Shown: positions 1 to 6,946, counted from the first letter of the stretch. The stretch: DNA of 9,612 nucleotides from Bacteroidota bacterium (GCA_947483095.1 CANKLD010000043.1:1-9612), one strand, 5' to 3'. A program made the numbers and translations. Notes: generated by a model not told the origin, from the sequence alone.

Positions 1-106
1 CGAAAGGTATACAAAAAATTATATTGTTGATTTTCTTAGAAAAAAAATCCTTAATTTTGCAATCATTTTATCAGAAGAAAATACAAATCCAGTTAAGTAC
101 TTATAA
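1..106 (+). CDS. Nif3-like dinuclear metal-centre protein, C-terminal end (partial)
   Basis: An open frame enters from the left edge (first full codon at base 2) and gives 34 residues before TAA at 104-106. It ends in LSEENTNPVKYL, which matches the conserved C-terminus of the Nif3/YbgI family (often annotated GTP cyclohydrolase 1 type 2 or Nif3-like dinuclear metal centre hexameric protein). These are cytosolic toroidal hexamers that bind two metal ions; the physiological substrate is unsettled for most members. Only 6 nt (107-112) separate its stop from the next ATG, so the two genes are probably cotranscribed. Nif3 next to a COG1579 coiled-coil gene is, as I recall, a pairing seen across many bacteria, which supports both calls. 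The metal-binding residues lie outside the window and cannot be checked. Confidence 0.8.
   Translation, partial: ERYTKNYIVDFLRKKILNFAIILSEENTNPVKYL
27..59 (+). promoter_or_regulatory. Possible internal promoter for the COG1579 gene
   Basis: TAATTTTG at 52-59 fits the Bacteroidota -7 consensus TAnnTTTG, and a TTG at 27-29 lies 22 bp upstream as a possible -33 element. It lies inside the Nif3 coding end, in a stretch whose encoded residues (LNFA) are constrained by the protein, so the match may be chance. If real it would give the downstream gene its own start site roughly 45-50 nt before its ATG. Confidence 0.3.
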
Positions 107-112
107 ATTATT

Positions 113-892
113 ATGGCGAATACAAAAGAACTAAGTGTAGAAGACAAATTAAGAGCATTATATGATTTGCAATTAATTGACACAAGAATTGACGAAATCA
201 GAAATGTAAGAGGAGAACTTCCTTTAGAAGTGGAAGATTTAGAAGATGAAGTTGCTGGTTTAAGCACTCGTTTAGAAAAACTTAAAAATGATTTGACTGT
301 TATTGAAGATCAAATTAAAGCTAAAAAAATAGCTATTGACGAACATAACGAGTCAATGAAAAGATATGTTAAACAACAGGAAACTGTTCGTAACAATAGA
401 GAATTCAACTCTTTAACTAAAGAAGTAGAATTCCAAGAGCTTGAAATTCAATTGGCTGAAAAGCAAATTAAAGAAATGAAAGCTACTATTGAACACAAAA
501 AAGAAGTGGTCAATCAATCTAAAGAAAAATTAGATACTAAAATCAATCACTTAAAACACAAAAAGACAGAATTGGAAGCAATTATGTCTGAAACTGAAAA
601 AGAAGAAACTTTCTTATCTGAAAAATCTGCGGAATACCAAGGACAAATCGAAGAAAGATTATTAGCTGCTTACACGAGAATTAGAACTAGTGTCCGTAAT
701 GGTTTAGCAGTAGTTTCTATTGAAAGAGGTGCATCTGCAGGGTCTTTCTTCACTATACCACCACAAACACAAGTGGAAATCGCTTCAAGAAAAAAAATCA
801 TTACCGATGAACATTCAGGAAGGATTTTAGTTGATAGCACACTTGCTGAAGAAGAAAGAGAAAAAATGGAAAAATTATTTTCTAAATTTTAA
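113..892 (+). CDS. COG1579/zf-RING_7 coiled-coil protein with cysteine-free zinc ribbon
   Basis: The product has 259 residues. Residues about 40-180 are a long charged heptad-type coiled coil (Glu/Lys-rich, with RYVKQQETVRNNREFNSL near 84-101). The C-terminal part (about 181-245) aligns by eye with the C4-type zinc-ribbon domain of the COG1579 family, including IPPQTQVEI (215-223) and RKKII...GRILVD (226-241). Characterised relatives include Helicobacter HP0958 (FlgZ), which binds RpoN and flagellin mRNA, and chlamydial CT398; a general role is unknown. The four positions that normally hold Cys are Ser208, Ser211, Asp232 and Ser235, and the whole protein contains no cysteine, so it should not bind zinc in the family manner. 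The ATG at 113 lies 6 nt after the Nif3 stop and the N-terminus aligns with the family. A strong terminator follows. I am confident of the family and do not know the cellular function. Confidence 0.88.
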   Translation: MANTKELSVEDKLRALYDLQLIDTRIDEIRNVRGELPLEVEDLEDEVAGLSTRLEKLKNDLTVIEDQIKAKKIAIDEHNESMKRYVKQQETVRNNREFNSLTKEVEFQELEIQLAEKQIKEMKATIEHKKEVVNQSKEKLDTKINHLKHKKTELEAIMSETEKEETFLSEKSAEYQGQIEERLLAAYTRIRTSVRNGLAVVSIERGASAGSFFTIPPQTQVEIASRKKIITDEHSGRILVDSTLAEEEREKMEKLFSKF

Positions 893-898
893 TTATAT

Positions 899-928
899 GA
901 AGCCACGTTCCTAACGTGGCTTTTTTTT
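899..928 (+). terminator. Rho-independent terminator after the COG1579 gene
   Basis: The arms AGCCACGTT (901-909) and AACGTGGCT (913-921) pair perfectly around a CCT loop, and A900-T922 can extend the stem. An eight-base T run occupies 921-928. The hairpin starts a few bases after the stop codon at 890-892. It should end the Nif3-COG1579 transcript. Its T run touches the ATG of the next gene at 929. Confidence 0.92.
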
Positions 929-1774
929 ATGAAGAAATTGAAATACCTACTTCTCGCAAAATCAATTGGATTTTATATCAATGTGCTAAGTTTTGTCGCT
1001 CCCAAAAAAGCAGTTCAAAAAGCATACGCTATTTTTAGTACCCCAAGAAAAGGAAAAATCCAAATCGACGCTATTCCAGAAGTTCTTAAAAGCGCAGAAG
1101 CAGTTGCCTTTGATTTTGAAGATAAAACAATTCAAACCTATATATGGAAAGGGAACGAAACTGTTGTATTTTTAATTCATGGTTGGGAAAGTAATTCAGC
1201 TCGATGGAAAAAAGCCCTTCCCTATATTTTAAAATCAGGATATACTGTTGTAGCCATTGATGCACCTGCCCATGGCCTATCAAGCGGGAAAGATTTCAAC
1301 GCTCACAAATACACTGAATTCATTCACCACGTAGCGAAAATGTACAATCCTAATATATTAATTGGACATTCTATAGGCGGAAAAGCGTGTTTGCATTATC
1401 AAACCATTCATAGAAATAATAATGTAGAGAAGATTGTAGTTTTGGGAGCTCCATCTGATTTTAAACTAATTTTTGAGAATTATGTCTCGCTTTTAGGTTT
1501 GAACACGAAAGTCAATGGGGAATTAGTAAATTACTATTTAGAGAATTTTAACCTCAGCAACAAAGAAATTGAAGGACCTTTATTTTCAAATGAAAGTAAC
1601 CTTAAAGGACTAATTGCACACGATATTGAAGATTCCGTAGTGTCATTTGCAGAAGCTAAAAAAAATTCAAACGCCTGGAAAGAAGCCGTATTTATTGAAA
1701 CTAAAGGCTTGGGACACAGTATGAATGACGAAGTGTTATTTGAAAAAATAAGTGCATTTATTACGGAATCTTAA
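929..1774 (+). CDS. Alpha/beta hydrolase, substrate unknown
   Basis: The 281-residue protein has an alpha/beta-hydrolase fold pattern. The oxyanion strand is FLIHGW (81-86), followed by VVAIDAPAHGLSSG (107-120). The nucleophile elbow is GHSIGG with Ser148, the probable acid is Asp235 in HDIEDSVV, and the probable base is His263 in GLGHSMN. All three catalytic residues are therefore present. The N-terminus (about 6-24) is hydrophobic without a clear signal-peptide cleavage site and might be a cap helix or weak membrane contact. Such enzymes act as esterases, lipases or thioesterases; nothing here fixes the substrate. The ATG at 929 directly follows a terminator T run, leaving no ribosome-binding site outside the hairpin, and no other Met occurs until residue 138. 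TAAATTTT at 883-890 is only a near match to a TAnnTTTG promoter. The gene probably has its own message, separate from the operon upstream. Confidence 0.88.
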   Translation: MKKLKYLLLAKSIGFYINVLSFVAPKKAVQKAYAIFSTPRKGKIQIDAIPEVLKSAEAVAFDFEDKTIQTYIWKGNETVVFLIHGWESNSARWKKALPYILKSGYTVVAIDAPAHGLSSGKDFNAHKYTEFIHHVAKMYNPNILIGHSIGGKACLHYQTIHRNNNVEKIVVLGAPSDFKLIFENYVSLLGLNTKVNGELVNYYLENFNLSNKEIEGPLFSNESNLKGLIAHDIEDSVVSFAEAKKNSNAWKEAVFIETKGLGHSMNDEVLFEKISAFITES

Positions 1775-1830
1775 AAAAGTAATTCCTTTTCTTTTTAATT
1801 ATCAAATTACCTACAAACCGATTTTCTAAT

Positions 1831-1838
1831 TAACTTTG
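1831..1838 (+). promoter_or_regulatory. TAnnTTTG -7 element for rluF
   Basis: TAACTTTG matches the Bacteroidota -7 consensus exactly and ends only 4 nt before the rluF ATG at 1843. With a start site typically a few bases past the G, the transcript would begin at or within a few bases of the start codon. The -33 position is weak: TTAC near 1807-1810 instead of TTG/TTTG. Confidence 0.6.
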
Positions 1839-1842
1839 CGGC

Positions 1843-2655
1843 ATGGAAGAAAATCTAAAGCGACTAAATAAATTTATTGGTGAAACAGGATATTGCTCTC
1901 GTAGGGAAGCCGATAAACTAATTGACAAAGGTCGCGTAACCATAAATGGGGTTGTTCCAGAACTAGGCACTAAGGTTTCTCCAACAGATGAAGTTAGAAT
2001 TGATGGAAAACTAATTCGGGAACAACATGAAAAACCAGTCTATTTGGCTTTTAATAAACCTGCAGGAATTGAATGTACGACCAATTTAGATGTTCGTGAT
2101 AATATTGTGGATTATATCAATTATCCAAAACGTATTTTCCCTATCGGAAGATTAGACAAAGCCAGCGAAGGATTGATTTTTATGACCAATGATGGTGATA
2201 TTGTCAATAAAATACTTCGCGCCCGCAACAATCACGAAAAAGAATACACTGTAACTATAAACAAACCTGTCACAGCCGATTTCATTAAAAAAATGGGAAA
2301 TGGAGTTCCGATTTTAGATACCGTAACCCGAAAATGTAAAGTCGAACAGATCAGTCAATTTATTTTTAAAATTGTTTTGACTCAAGGGTTGAATCGCCAA
2401 ATCCGAAGAATGTCGGAATATTTAGGTTACGAAGTAGTGGCTTTAAAGCGTATTCGGATTATCAATATTTCATTGGATATTCCCGTGGGAAGATTTCGCG
2501 ATTTAACCGATGCTGAAATTCTAGAATTAAACCAACTTATTGAACCTTCAAGTAAAACCGAAGAAGCGAGTTTACCAAAAATTGAACCCGTAAAACGAAG
2601 AACAGAATTTATAAAAAGAGACGATCCAAGGTATAAAAAACCCGGAGATTATTAA
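1843..2655 (+). CDS. rluF: 23S rRNA pseudouridine synthase RluF (U2604-type)
   Basis: The 270-residue product is closely similar along its length to E. coli RluF as I remember it. It starts with an S4 RNA-binding domain (about residues 7-60: RLNKFIGETGYCSRREADKL). An RsuA/RluB/E/F-type catalytic domain follows, with the signature FPIGRLDKASEGLIF; Asp105 is the catalytic aspartate. Further RluF-like segments are RDNIVDYIN (85-93), NHEKEYTVTINKPVT (130-144) and QGLNRQIRRM (181-190). RluF converts a uridine in the peptidyl-transferase region of 23S rRNA (U2604 in E. coli, with some activity on U2605) to pseudouridine. The basic tail after about 235 is low-complexity and variable in the family. 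The ATG at 1843 places RLNK at residues 7-10, as expected. A TAnnTTTG element ends 4 nt upstream, suggesting a leaderless or nearly leaderless message. The gene converges with folD. Confidence 0.92.
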   Translation: MEENLKRLNKFIGETGYCSRREADKLIDKGRVTINGVVPELGTKVSPTDEVRIDGKLIREQHEKPVYLAFNKPAGIECTTNLDVRDNIVDYINYPKRIFPIGRLDKASEGLIFMTNDGDIVNKILRARNNHEKEYTVTINKPVTADFIKKMGNGVPILDTVTRKCKVEQISQFIFKIVLTQGLNRQIRRMSEYLGYEVVALKRIRIINISLDIPVGRFRDLTDAEILELNQLIEPSSKTEEASLPKIEPVKRRTEFIKRDDPRYKKPGDY

Positions 2656-2692
2656 ACAAAAAAGCCTTAAACATAGTTTAAGGCTTTTTTGT
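2656..2692. terminator. Shared bidirectional terminator between rluF and folD
   Basis: A 17-bp perfect inverted repeat (2656-2672 against 2676-2692) surrounds the three-base loop ATA. The core is AAAAAAGCCTTAAAC / GTTTAAGGCTTTTTT. It gives a GC-containing hairpin followed by a U run on either strand. It begins on the base after the rluF stop and its last base is the final base of the folD stop codon, so one hairpin serves both converging genes. Confidence 0.95.
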
Positions 2693-3579
2693 TATTGCTT
2701 CGCTAACTTTCGTTGATCTCTTGCTAATAATGTGTTTTTTAATAACATTGCAATAGTCATCGGCCCTACTCCACCTGGAACGGGAGTAATGAAAGACGCT
2801 TTCTTGCTTACGTTTTCAAAATCGACATCGCCAGTAATTACATATCCTTTTTCGTTAGAATCGTCATTTACTCTAGTGATACCTACATCTATTACAACCG
2901 CGCCGTCTTTTACCATTTCTGCTTTTAAGTAATTTGGAACTCCTAAAGCGGTAATGATAATATCGGCTTGAATGGTAATTTCCTCGATATTTTTAGTATA
3001 ACTATGGGTTAAAGTCACCGTAGAATTTCCTGGAAAACCTTTTCTTCCCATCAGAATACTCATAGGACGACCTACAATGTGGCTACGGCCAATAACAACG
3101 GTATGTTTACCTTTGGTTTCAACATTGTAACGTTCTAATAATTCTAGGATTCCGAATGGAGTTGCAGGAATAAAAGTGGTCATATCCAAAGCCATTTTTC
3201 CAAAATTCTCTGGGTGAAAACCGTCAACATCCTTACTTGGATCAACAGCCATAAGGACTTTTTGAGTGTCAATTTGATCTGGCAAAGGCAACTGTACAAT
3301 AAAGCCATCGATATTATCATCTTCGTTTAACTCTTTGATTTTTTTAAGTAATTCCGTTTCAGATGTCGTGCTCGGCAGGTTAATTAAAGTAGATTCAAAA
3401 CCCACTCTTTCGCAGGCTTTAACTTTACTGCCAACATAAGTTAAACTTGCGCCATCATTTCCAACAATAATTGCCGCTAAATGAGGGACTTTCTCGTTGT
3501 TGTTTTTCATCTTTTGAACAGCAGCCGTGATTTCGACTTTGATGTCTTCAGAAACTTTTTTTCCGTCTAGTAGTTGCAT
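2692..3579 (-). CDS. folD: Bifunctional methylenetetrahydrofolate dehydrogenase/cyclohydrolase FolD
   Basis: The 295-residue cytosolic enzyme interconverts 5,10-methylene-, 5,10-methenyl- and 10-formyl-tetrahydrofolate with NADP(H), supplying formyl groups for purine and fMet-tRNA synthesis. Key residues are visible: Tyr48 and Lys52 in TYVGSKVKAC (YxxxK catalytic motif), Gln96 in QLPLP, and Asp119 in KDVDGFHP. The Rossmann dinucleotide site is VIGRSHIVGRPMS (162-174), and the family signature PGGVGPMTI is at 268-276. The usual Cys of the PCTPxG segment is Ala139 here (PATPFG). Length is normal. The gene lies 137 bp downstream of ffh on the same strand; that spacer holds 7-bp repeats and no clear TAnnTTTG element, so folD may depend partly on ffh transcription. 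The stop codon overlaps the terminator shared with rluF by one base. Confidence 0.96.
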   Translation of the reverse strand: MQLLDGKKVSEDIKVEITAAVQKMKNNNEKVPHLAAIIVGNDGASLTYVGSKVKACERVGFESTLINLPSTTSETELLKKIKELNEDDNIDGFIVQLPLPDQIDTQKVLMAVDPSKDVDGFHPENFGKMALDMTTFIPATPFGILELLERYNVETKGKHTVVIGRSHIVGRPMSILMGRKGFPGNSTVTLTHSYTKNIEEITIQADIIITALGVPNYLKAEMVKDGAVVIDVGITRVNDDSNEKGYVITGDVDFENVSKKASFITPVPGGVGPMTIAMLLKNTLLARDQRKLAKQ

Positions 3580-3596
3580 TGTTGTTGTGTATTATG

Positions 3597-3617
3597 TTTA
3601 AAGTTTAAAGTTTAAAG
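3597..3617. repeat. Three tandem TTTAAAG heptamers upstream of folD
   Basis: TTTAAAG occurs three times without interruption at 3597-3603, 3604-3610 and 3611-3617, within the leader of folD 18 bp before its ATG on the minus strand. It occupies the place where a TAnnTTTG promoter would be expected; on the folD strand it reads as CTTTAAA units. Function is unknown; copy number may vary between strains. Confidence 0.75.
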
Positions 3618-3674
3618 TTCTTGACAGAACGGAAAAAATTAAGCTAAAACAGTTGTTGTATGTTATTGTTTTTT

Positions 3675-3710
3675 TTGACTTTGGACATTAAGACATTTGA
3701 CTTTCGACTT
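3675..3710. repeat. Degenerate GAC-heptad repeat array downstream of ffh
   Basis: Five imperfect 7-bp units with a central GAC lie almost in tandem: TTGACTT, TGGACAT, (one extra T), AAGACAT, TTGACTT, TCGACTT. The array starts just past the ffh stop codon (3717-3719, minus strand). Similar GACTTT/AAAGTC heptads are, as I recall, common in flavobacterial intergenic DNA. There is no spacer structure, so it is not CRISPR. Confidence 0.6.
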
Positions 3711-3716
3711 AATTAT

Positions 3717-5075
3717 CTATCGCATTCCAGGCATTCCCGGCATTCCGCCTTTCATTCCGCCCATCATTTTCATCATGTTTTTTCCTCCAGGACCTTGCAT
3801 CATTTTCATCATTTTGCTCATTTGGTCAAACTGTTTCATTAATTGATTTACTTGCTCGATCTTAGTTCCCGATCCTTTTGCAATTCTAGTTTTTCTTTTC
3901 ATATCAATAATTGCAGGTTTTGATCTTTCCGTTGGAGTCATTGAATGAATGATTGCTTCAATATGTTTGAACGCATCGTCTTCAATTTCTGCATCTTTCA
4001 TGGCTTTTGAAGCACCTGGAATCATTCCAACCAAGTCTTTCATGTTACCCATTTTTTTGACTTGCTGGATTTGTGATAAGAAATCATCGAAGCCAAACTC
4101 GTTTTTGGCGATTTTCTTTTGGATTTTACGAGCTTCCTCTTCGTTGTATTGTTCTTGTGCTTTTTCTACCAATGAAACTACGTCTCCCATTCCAAGGATA
4201 CGTTCTGCCATACGCTCTGGATAAAAAACATCAATTGCTTCCATTTTTTCACCAGTTCCAACAAACTTAATGGGTTTGTCCACCACTGATTTTATAGAAA
4301 GTGCCGCTCCACCCCGAGTGTCTCCATCTAATTTTGTAAGTATTACCCCATCAAAATTCAAAATATCATTGAAGGCTTTTGCTGTATTTACAGCATCCTG
4401 ACCCGTCATTGCATCCACCACAAATAAGGTTTCTTGAGGTTGGATTGCTTTATGAACACGAGCAATCTCATCCATCATTTGAGCATCTACAGCCAGTCGA
4501 CCAGCGGTGTCGACAATGACAACATTATACCCTTTTTCTTTGGCATATTTAACTGCATTTTGTGCAATTTCAACTGGATTGTTGTTTCCTAATTCGGAGT
4601 AAACTTCCACCCCAATTTGTGATCCCACCACGTGCAACTGATTGATTGCTGCAGGGCGATACACATCACAAGCTACTAAAAGTGGATTTTTCGCTTTTTT
4701 GGTTTTAAGAAAATTGGCTAATTTTCCTGAGAAAGTGGTTTTACCAGATCCTTGTAATCCCGACATTAAAATTACGGTTGGATTTCCTGAAAGATTTACT
4801 CCAGAAACTTCTCCACCCATTAATTCAGTCAACTCGTCTTTAACTAATTTTACTAAAAGTTGGCCTGGTTGTAATGTAATTAATACATTTTGTCCAATGG
4901 CTTTGTCTTTCACCCTTGTGGTAAAATCTTTTGCTATTTTAAAGTTAACATCGGCATCTAAAAGTGCACGACGTACTTCTTTTAATGTTTCAGCAACATT
5001 AATTTCAGTAATTTTTCCGTGTCCTTTTAGGATATGAAAGGCTTTGTCTAATTTATCACTTAAATTATCAAACAT
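3717..5075 (-). CDS. ffh: Signal recognition particle protein Ffh (SRP54)
   Basis: The 452-residue GTPase binds 4.5S RNA and signal peptides and delivers ribosome-nascent-chain complexes to FtsY at the inner membrane. The N domain covers about 1-90. The G domain contains the P-loop GLQGSGKTT (106-114), DVYRPAA (137-143), DTAGR (189-193) and TKLDGD (247-252). The M domain follows from about 328, with the finger-loop-type segment KKMGNMKDLVGMIPG (340-354), the RNA-binding segment RKTRIAKGSGT (394-404), and a methionine-rich QLMKQFDQMSKMMKMM (411-426). The tail 427-452 is a Met/Gly-rich sequence ending in GMPGMPGMR. Length is normal. A well-formed promoter lies in the 70-bp gap to argS, and the leader before the ATG is short and A-rich (AATAAAAAG). 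The stop is TAG. folD follows in the same direction. Confidence 0.97.
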   Translation of the reverse strand: MFDNLSDKLDKAFHILKGHGKITEINVAETLKEVRRALLDADVNFKIAKDFTTRVKDKAIGQNVLITLQPGQLLVKLVKDELTELMGGEVSGVNLSGNPTVILMSGLQGSGKTTFSGKLANFLKTKKAKNPLLVACDVYRPAAINQLHVVGSQIGVEVYSELGNNNPVEIAQNAVKYAKEKGYNVVIVDTAGRLAVDAQMMDEIARVHKAIQPQETLFVVDAMTGQDAVNTAKAFNDILNFDGVILTKLDGDTRGGAALSIKSVVDKPIKFVGTGEKMEAIDVFYPERMAERILGMGDVVSLVEKAQEQYNEEEARKIQKKIAKNEFGFDDFLSQIQQVKKMGNMKDLVGMIPGASKAMKDAEIEDDAFKHIEAIIHSMTPTERSKPAIIDMKRKTRIAKGSGTKIEQVNQLMKQFDQMSKMMKMMQGPGGKNMMKMMGGMKGGMPGMPGMR

Positions 5076-5097
5076 AGTAGTGCTTTTTATTGAATTG

Positions 5098-5128
5098 CAA
5101 ATATAAGATAAAGTTAGAAAGCGTCAAA
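5098..5128 (-). promoter_or_regulatory. ffh promoter: TTTG-N19-TATATTTG
   Basis: On the minus strand TTTG (5128-5125) is followed after 19 bp by TATATTTG (5105-5098), an excellent match to the flavobacterial -33/-7 arrangement. The start site would fall near 5092, giving a leader of roughly 15-20 nt before the ATG at 5075. The -33 element sits inside a small inverted repeat, GTCA-AAG-TGAC (5123-5133). It is the best two-part promoter in the window. Confidence 0.75.
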
Positions 5129-5145
5129 GTGACCGAGAGTCAAAA

Positions 5146-6924
5146 TTACATTCTCTCAGGAACTTGAATGCCTAAAAGTTGAAACGCCGATGCAATCGTG
5201 TCGGCCACTTTTTTAGACAATTGCACTCGGAAAACTTTTTCCAACATATCATTAGAACCTAAAATAGGCACCGCTTGATAGAACGAATTGTATTCACGGA
5301 CTAAATCGTAAGTGTAATTTGCAATTAACGCAGGGCTATGATTTTGTGCCGCATTTTGAATTACTTCAGGATATAATTCCAATTGTTTAACCAATTCTTT
5401 TTCCTTTTCATGCAACACTTTAATCGTTGTTTTTTCAGTGAAATCGAAGTTGGCTTTGCGAATAATAGATTGGATTCTTGCATACGTATATTGAATAAAT
5501 GGCCCCGTATTTCCAGTAAAATCTACTGATTCTTCCGGGTCAAATAAAATTCTTTTCTTAGGATCGACTTTTAAAATGTAGTATTTCAAAGCACCCATTC
5601 CGATGGTGTTGTACAACTTGGCTTTTTCAGCATCTGAATACCCTTCTAATTTTCCTAATTCTTCAGAAATTTTCTGAGCAGTTTCCGTCATTTCATTCAT
5701 CAAATCATCCGCATCAACAACGGTTCCCTCTCGGCTTTTCATTTTTCCTGAAGGTAAATCTACCATTCCATACGACAAGTGAAATAGATTTTTCGACCAA
5801 TCAAAACCTAATTTTTGAAGGATTAAAAACAACACTTTAAAGTGATAATCCTGTTCGTTTCCAACGGTATAAACCATCCCTCCAACATCTGGGAAGTCTT
5901 TTACACGCTGAATTGCAGTTCCAATATCTTGTGTCATATAAACGGCAGTTCCATCAGAACGAAGTACGATTTTTCTATCCAATCCATCCGGTGTTAAATC
6001 AATCCAAACCGAACCGTCAGGGTCTTTTTCGAAAATTCCTTTTTCCAAGCCAATCTGAACTACGTCTTTTCCTAATAAATAGGTATTACTTTCGTAATAA
6101 TAACTGTCAAAATTAACTCCTAAATTGGTGTAAGTTATTCCAAATCCGTCATAAACCCATTGGTTCATCGTTTTCCAAAGTGACATTACTTCCGGATCTC
6201 CAGCTTCCCATTTTAAAAGCATGTCTTGCGCTTCCAAAATAATTGGCGCTTGCTTTTTCGCTTCCTCCTCTGATTTTCCTTGGCTTATTAATTGGTTGAT
6301 TTCTTCTTTATAAGCTTTATCGAAAGCTACATAAAAATTACCAACTAATTTGTCTCCTTTTAATCCAGCAGATTCAGGTGTTTGACCTTTTCCAAATTTC
6401 TGCCAAGCCAACATCGACTTACAAATGTGAATTCCACGGTCATTGATGATTTGTGTTTTATATACTTTTTTTCCAGACGCCTTTATTATTTCAGCAACAG
6501 CATATCCTAATAAGTTATTTCTAACGTGACCTAAATGCAACGGTTTATTGGTGTTTGGTGAAGAATATTCAACCATCACCGCGGGCTCATTTGCCTTGGG
6601 CGAAACAAATCCGAATTGCGAATTGTCTTTAATCTCATGGAAGAAATCTAGGTAATATTGATCGGAAATTACGATATTTAAAAACCCAGAAACCACGTTA
6701 AAATTCGAAACCTCAGCTACATATTCAACTAAATAAGTTCCAATTTTATTTCCAAGTTCTAAAGGATTGCTCTTAATCACTTTTAATAAGGGAAAAATAA
6801 CCATGGTGATATCTCCTTCAAATTCTTTCCGTGTCGATTGAAATTCTATTTTGTCAATAGTTACATCAAAAAGCGAATGGATTGCTTTTTCGATAGGTGT
6901 CGATAGAATTTGAGATAAAGTCAT
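5146..6924 (-). CDS. argS: Arginyl-tRNA synthetase
   Basis: The 592-residue class I synthetase charges tRNA-Arg with arginine using ATP. The N-terminal additional domain covers about 1-90. The catalytic Rossmann domain opens with SSPNTNKPLHLGH (121-133), where HLGH is the HIGH motif, and continues with NDRGIHICK (161-169). The KMSKS-loop equivalent is GKMKSREGT (393-401). A DALR-type anticodon-binding domain begins near QYTYARIQSI (478-487) and ends at the C-terminal RM, as typical for the family. Length is normal. TATCTTTG lies 22 nt upstream of the ATG and the leader is A-rich. The stop lies 70 bp before ffh; I see no strong hairpin in that gap, so some read-through into ffh is possible despite the separate ffh promoter. 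Confidence 0.97.
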   Translation of the reverse strand: MTLSQILSTPIEKAIHSLFDVTIDKIEFQSTRKEFEGDITMVIFPLLKVIKSNPLELGNKIGTYLVEYVAEVSNFNVVSGFLNIVISDQYYLDFFHEIKDNSQFGFVSPKANEPAVMVEYSSPNTNKPLHLGHVRNNLLGYAVAEIIKASGKKVYKTQIINDRGIHICKSMLAWQKFGKGQTPESAGLKGDKLVGNFYVAFDKAYKEEINQLISQGKSEEEAKKQAPIILEAQDMLLKWEAGDPEVMSLWKTMNQWVYDGFGITYTNLGVNFDSYYYESNTYLLGKDVVQIGLEKGIFEKDPDGSVWIDLTPDGLDRKIVLRSDGTAVYMTQDIGTAIQRVKDFPDVGGMVYTVGNEQDYHFKVLFLILQKLGFDWSKNLFHLSYGMVDLPSGKMKSREGTVVDADDLMNEMTETAQKISEELGKLEGYSDAEKAKLYNTIGMGALKYYILKVDPKKRILFDPEESVDFTGNTGPFIQYTYARIQSIIRKANFDFTEKTTIKVLHEKEKELVKQLELYPEVIQNAAQNHSPALIANYTYDLVREYNSFYQAVPILGSNDMLEKVFRVQLSKKVADTIASAFQLLGIQVPERM

Positions 6925-6946
6925 TTTTGTTCTTATTTTAAGATGT

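Noticed and set aside
19..267. Minus-strand 82-codon ORF across the left edge
   Set aside because: It overlaps the antisense of the Nif3 end and the COG1579 gene, which have clear family signatures; its composition is low-complexity.
993..1283. Overlapping short ORFs on both strands within the hydrolase gene
   Set aside because: They are frame shadows of a hydrolase with all catalytic motifs intact in one frame.
1771..1798. A/T-only inverted repeat after the hydrolase stop (TTAAAAAG...CTTTTTAA) as a terminator
   Set aside because: The stem has almost no GC and no clean U run after it; stability is too low to call.
3597..3710. Repeats in the ffh-folD spacer as a CRISPR remnant
   Set aside because: The units are 7 bp with no spacers, there are no cas genes nearby, and the total length is about 110 bp.
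3660..3842. Small plus-strand ORF rich in His (HSRHSRHSAFHSAHHFHH)
   Set aside because: It is the antisense reading of the Met/Gly-rich ffh tail; repeated ATG/CAT codons produce His codons on the other strand. It has no independent support.
4642..5037. Plus-strand 131-codon ORF inside ffh
   Set aside because: It lies entirely antisense to the ffh N and G domains and shows no recognisable family motif.
5146..6924. HLGH and KMKSR in argS as signs of a defective synthetase
   Set aside because: These are normal variants of the HIGH and KMSKS motifs in bacterial arginyl-tRNA synthetases; length and domains are intact.
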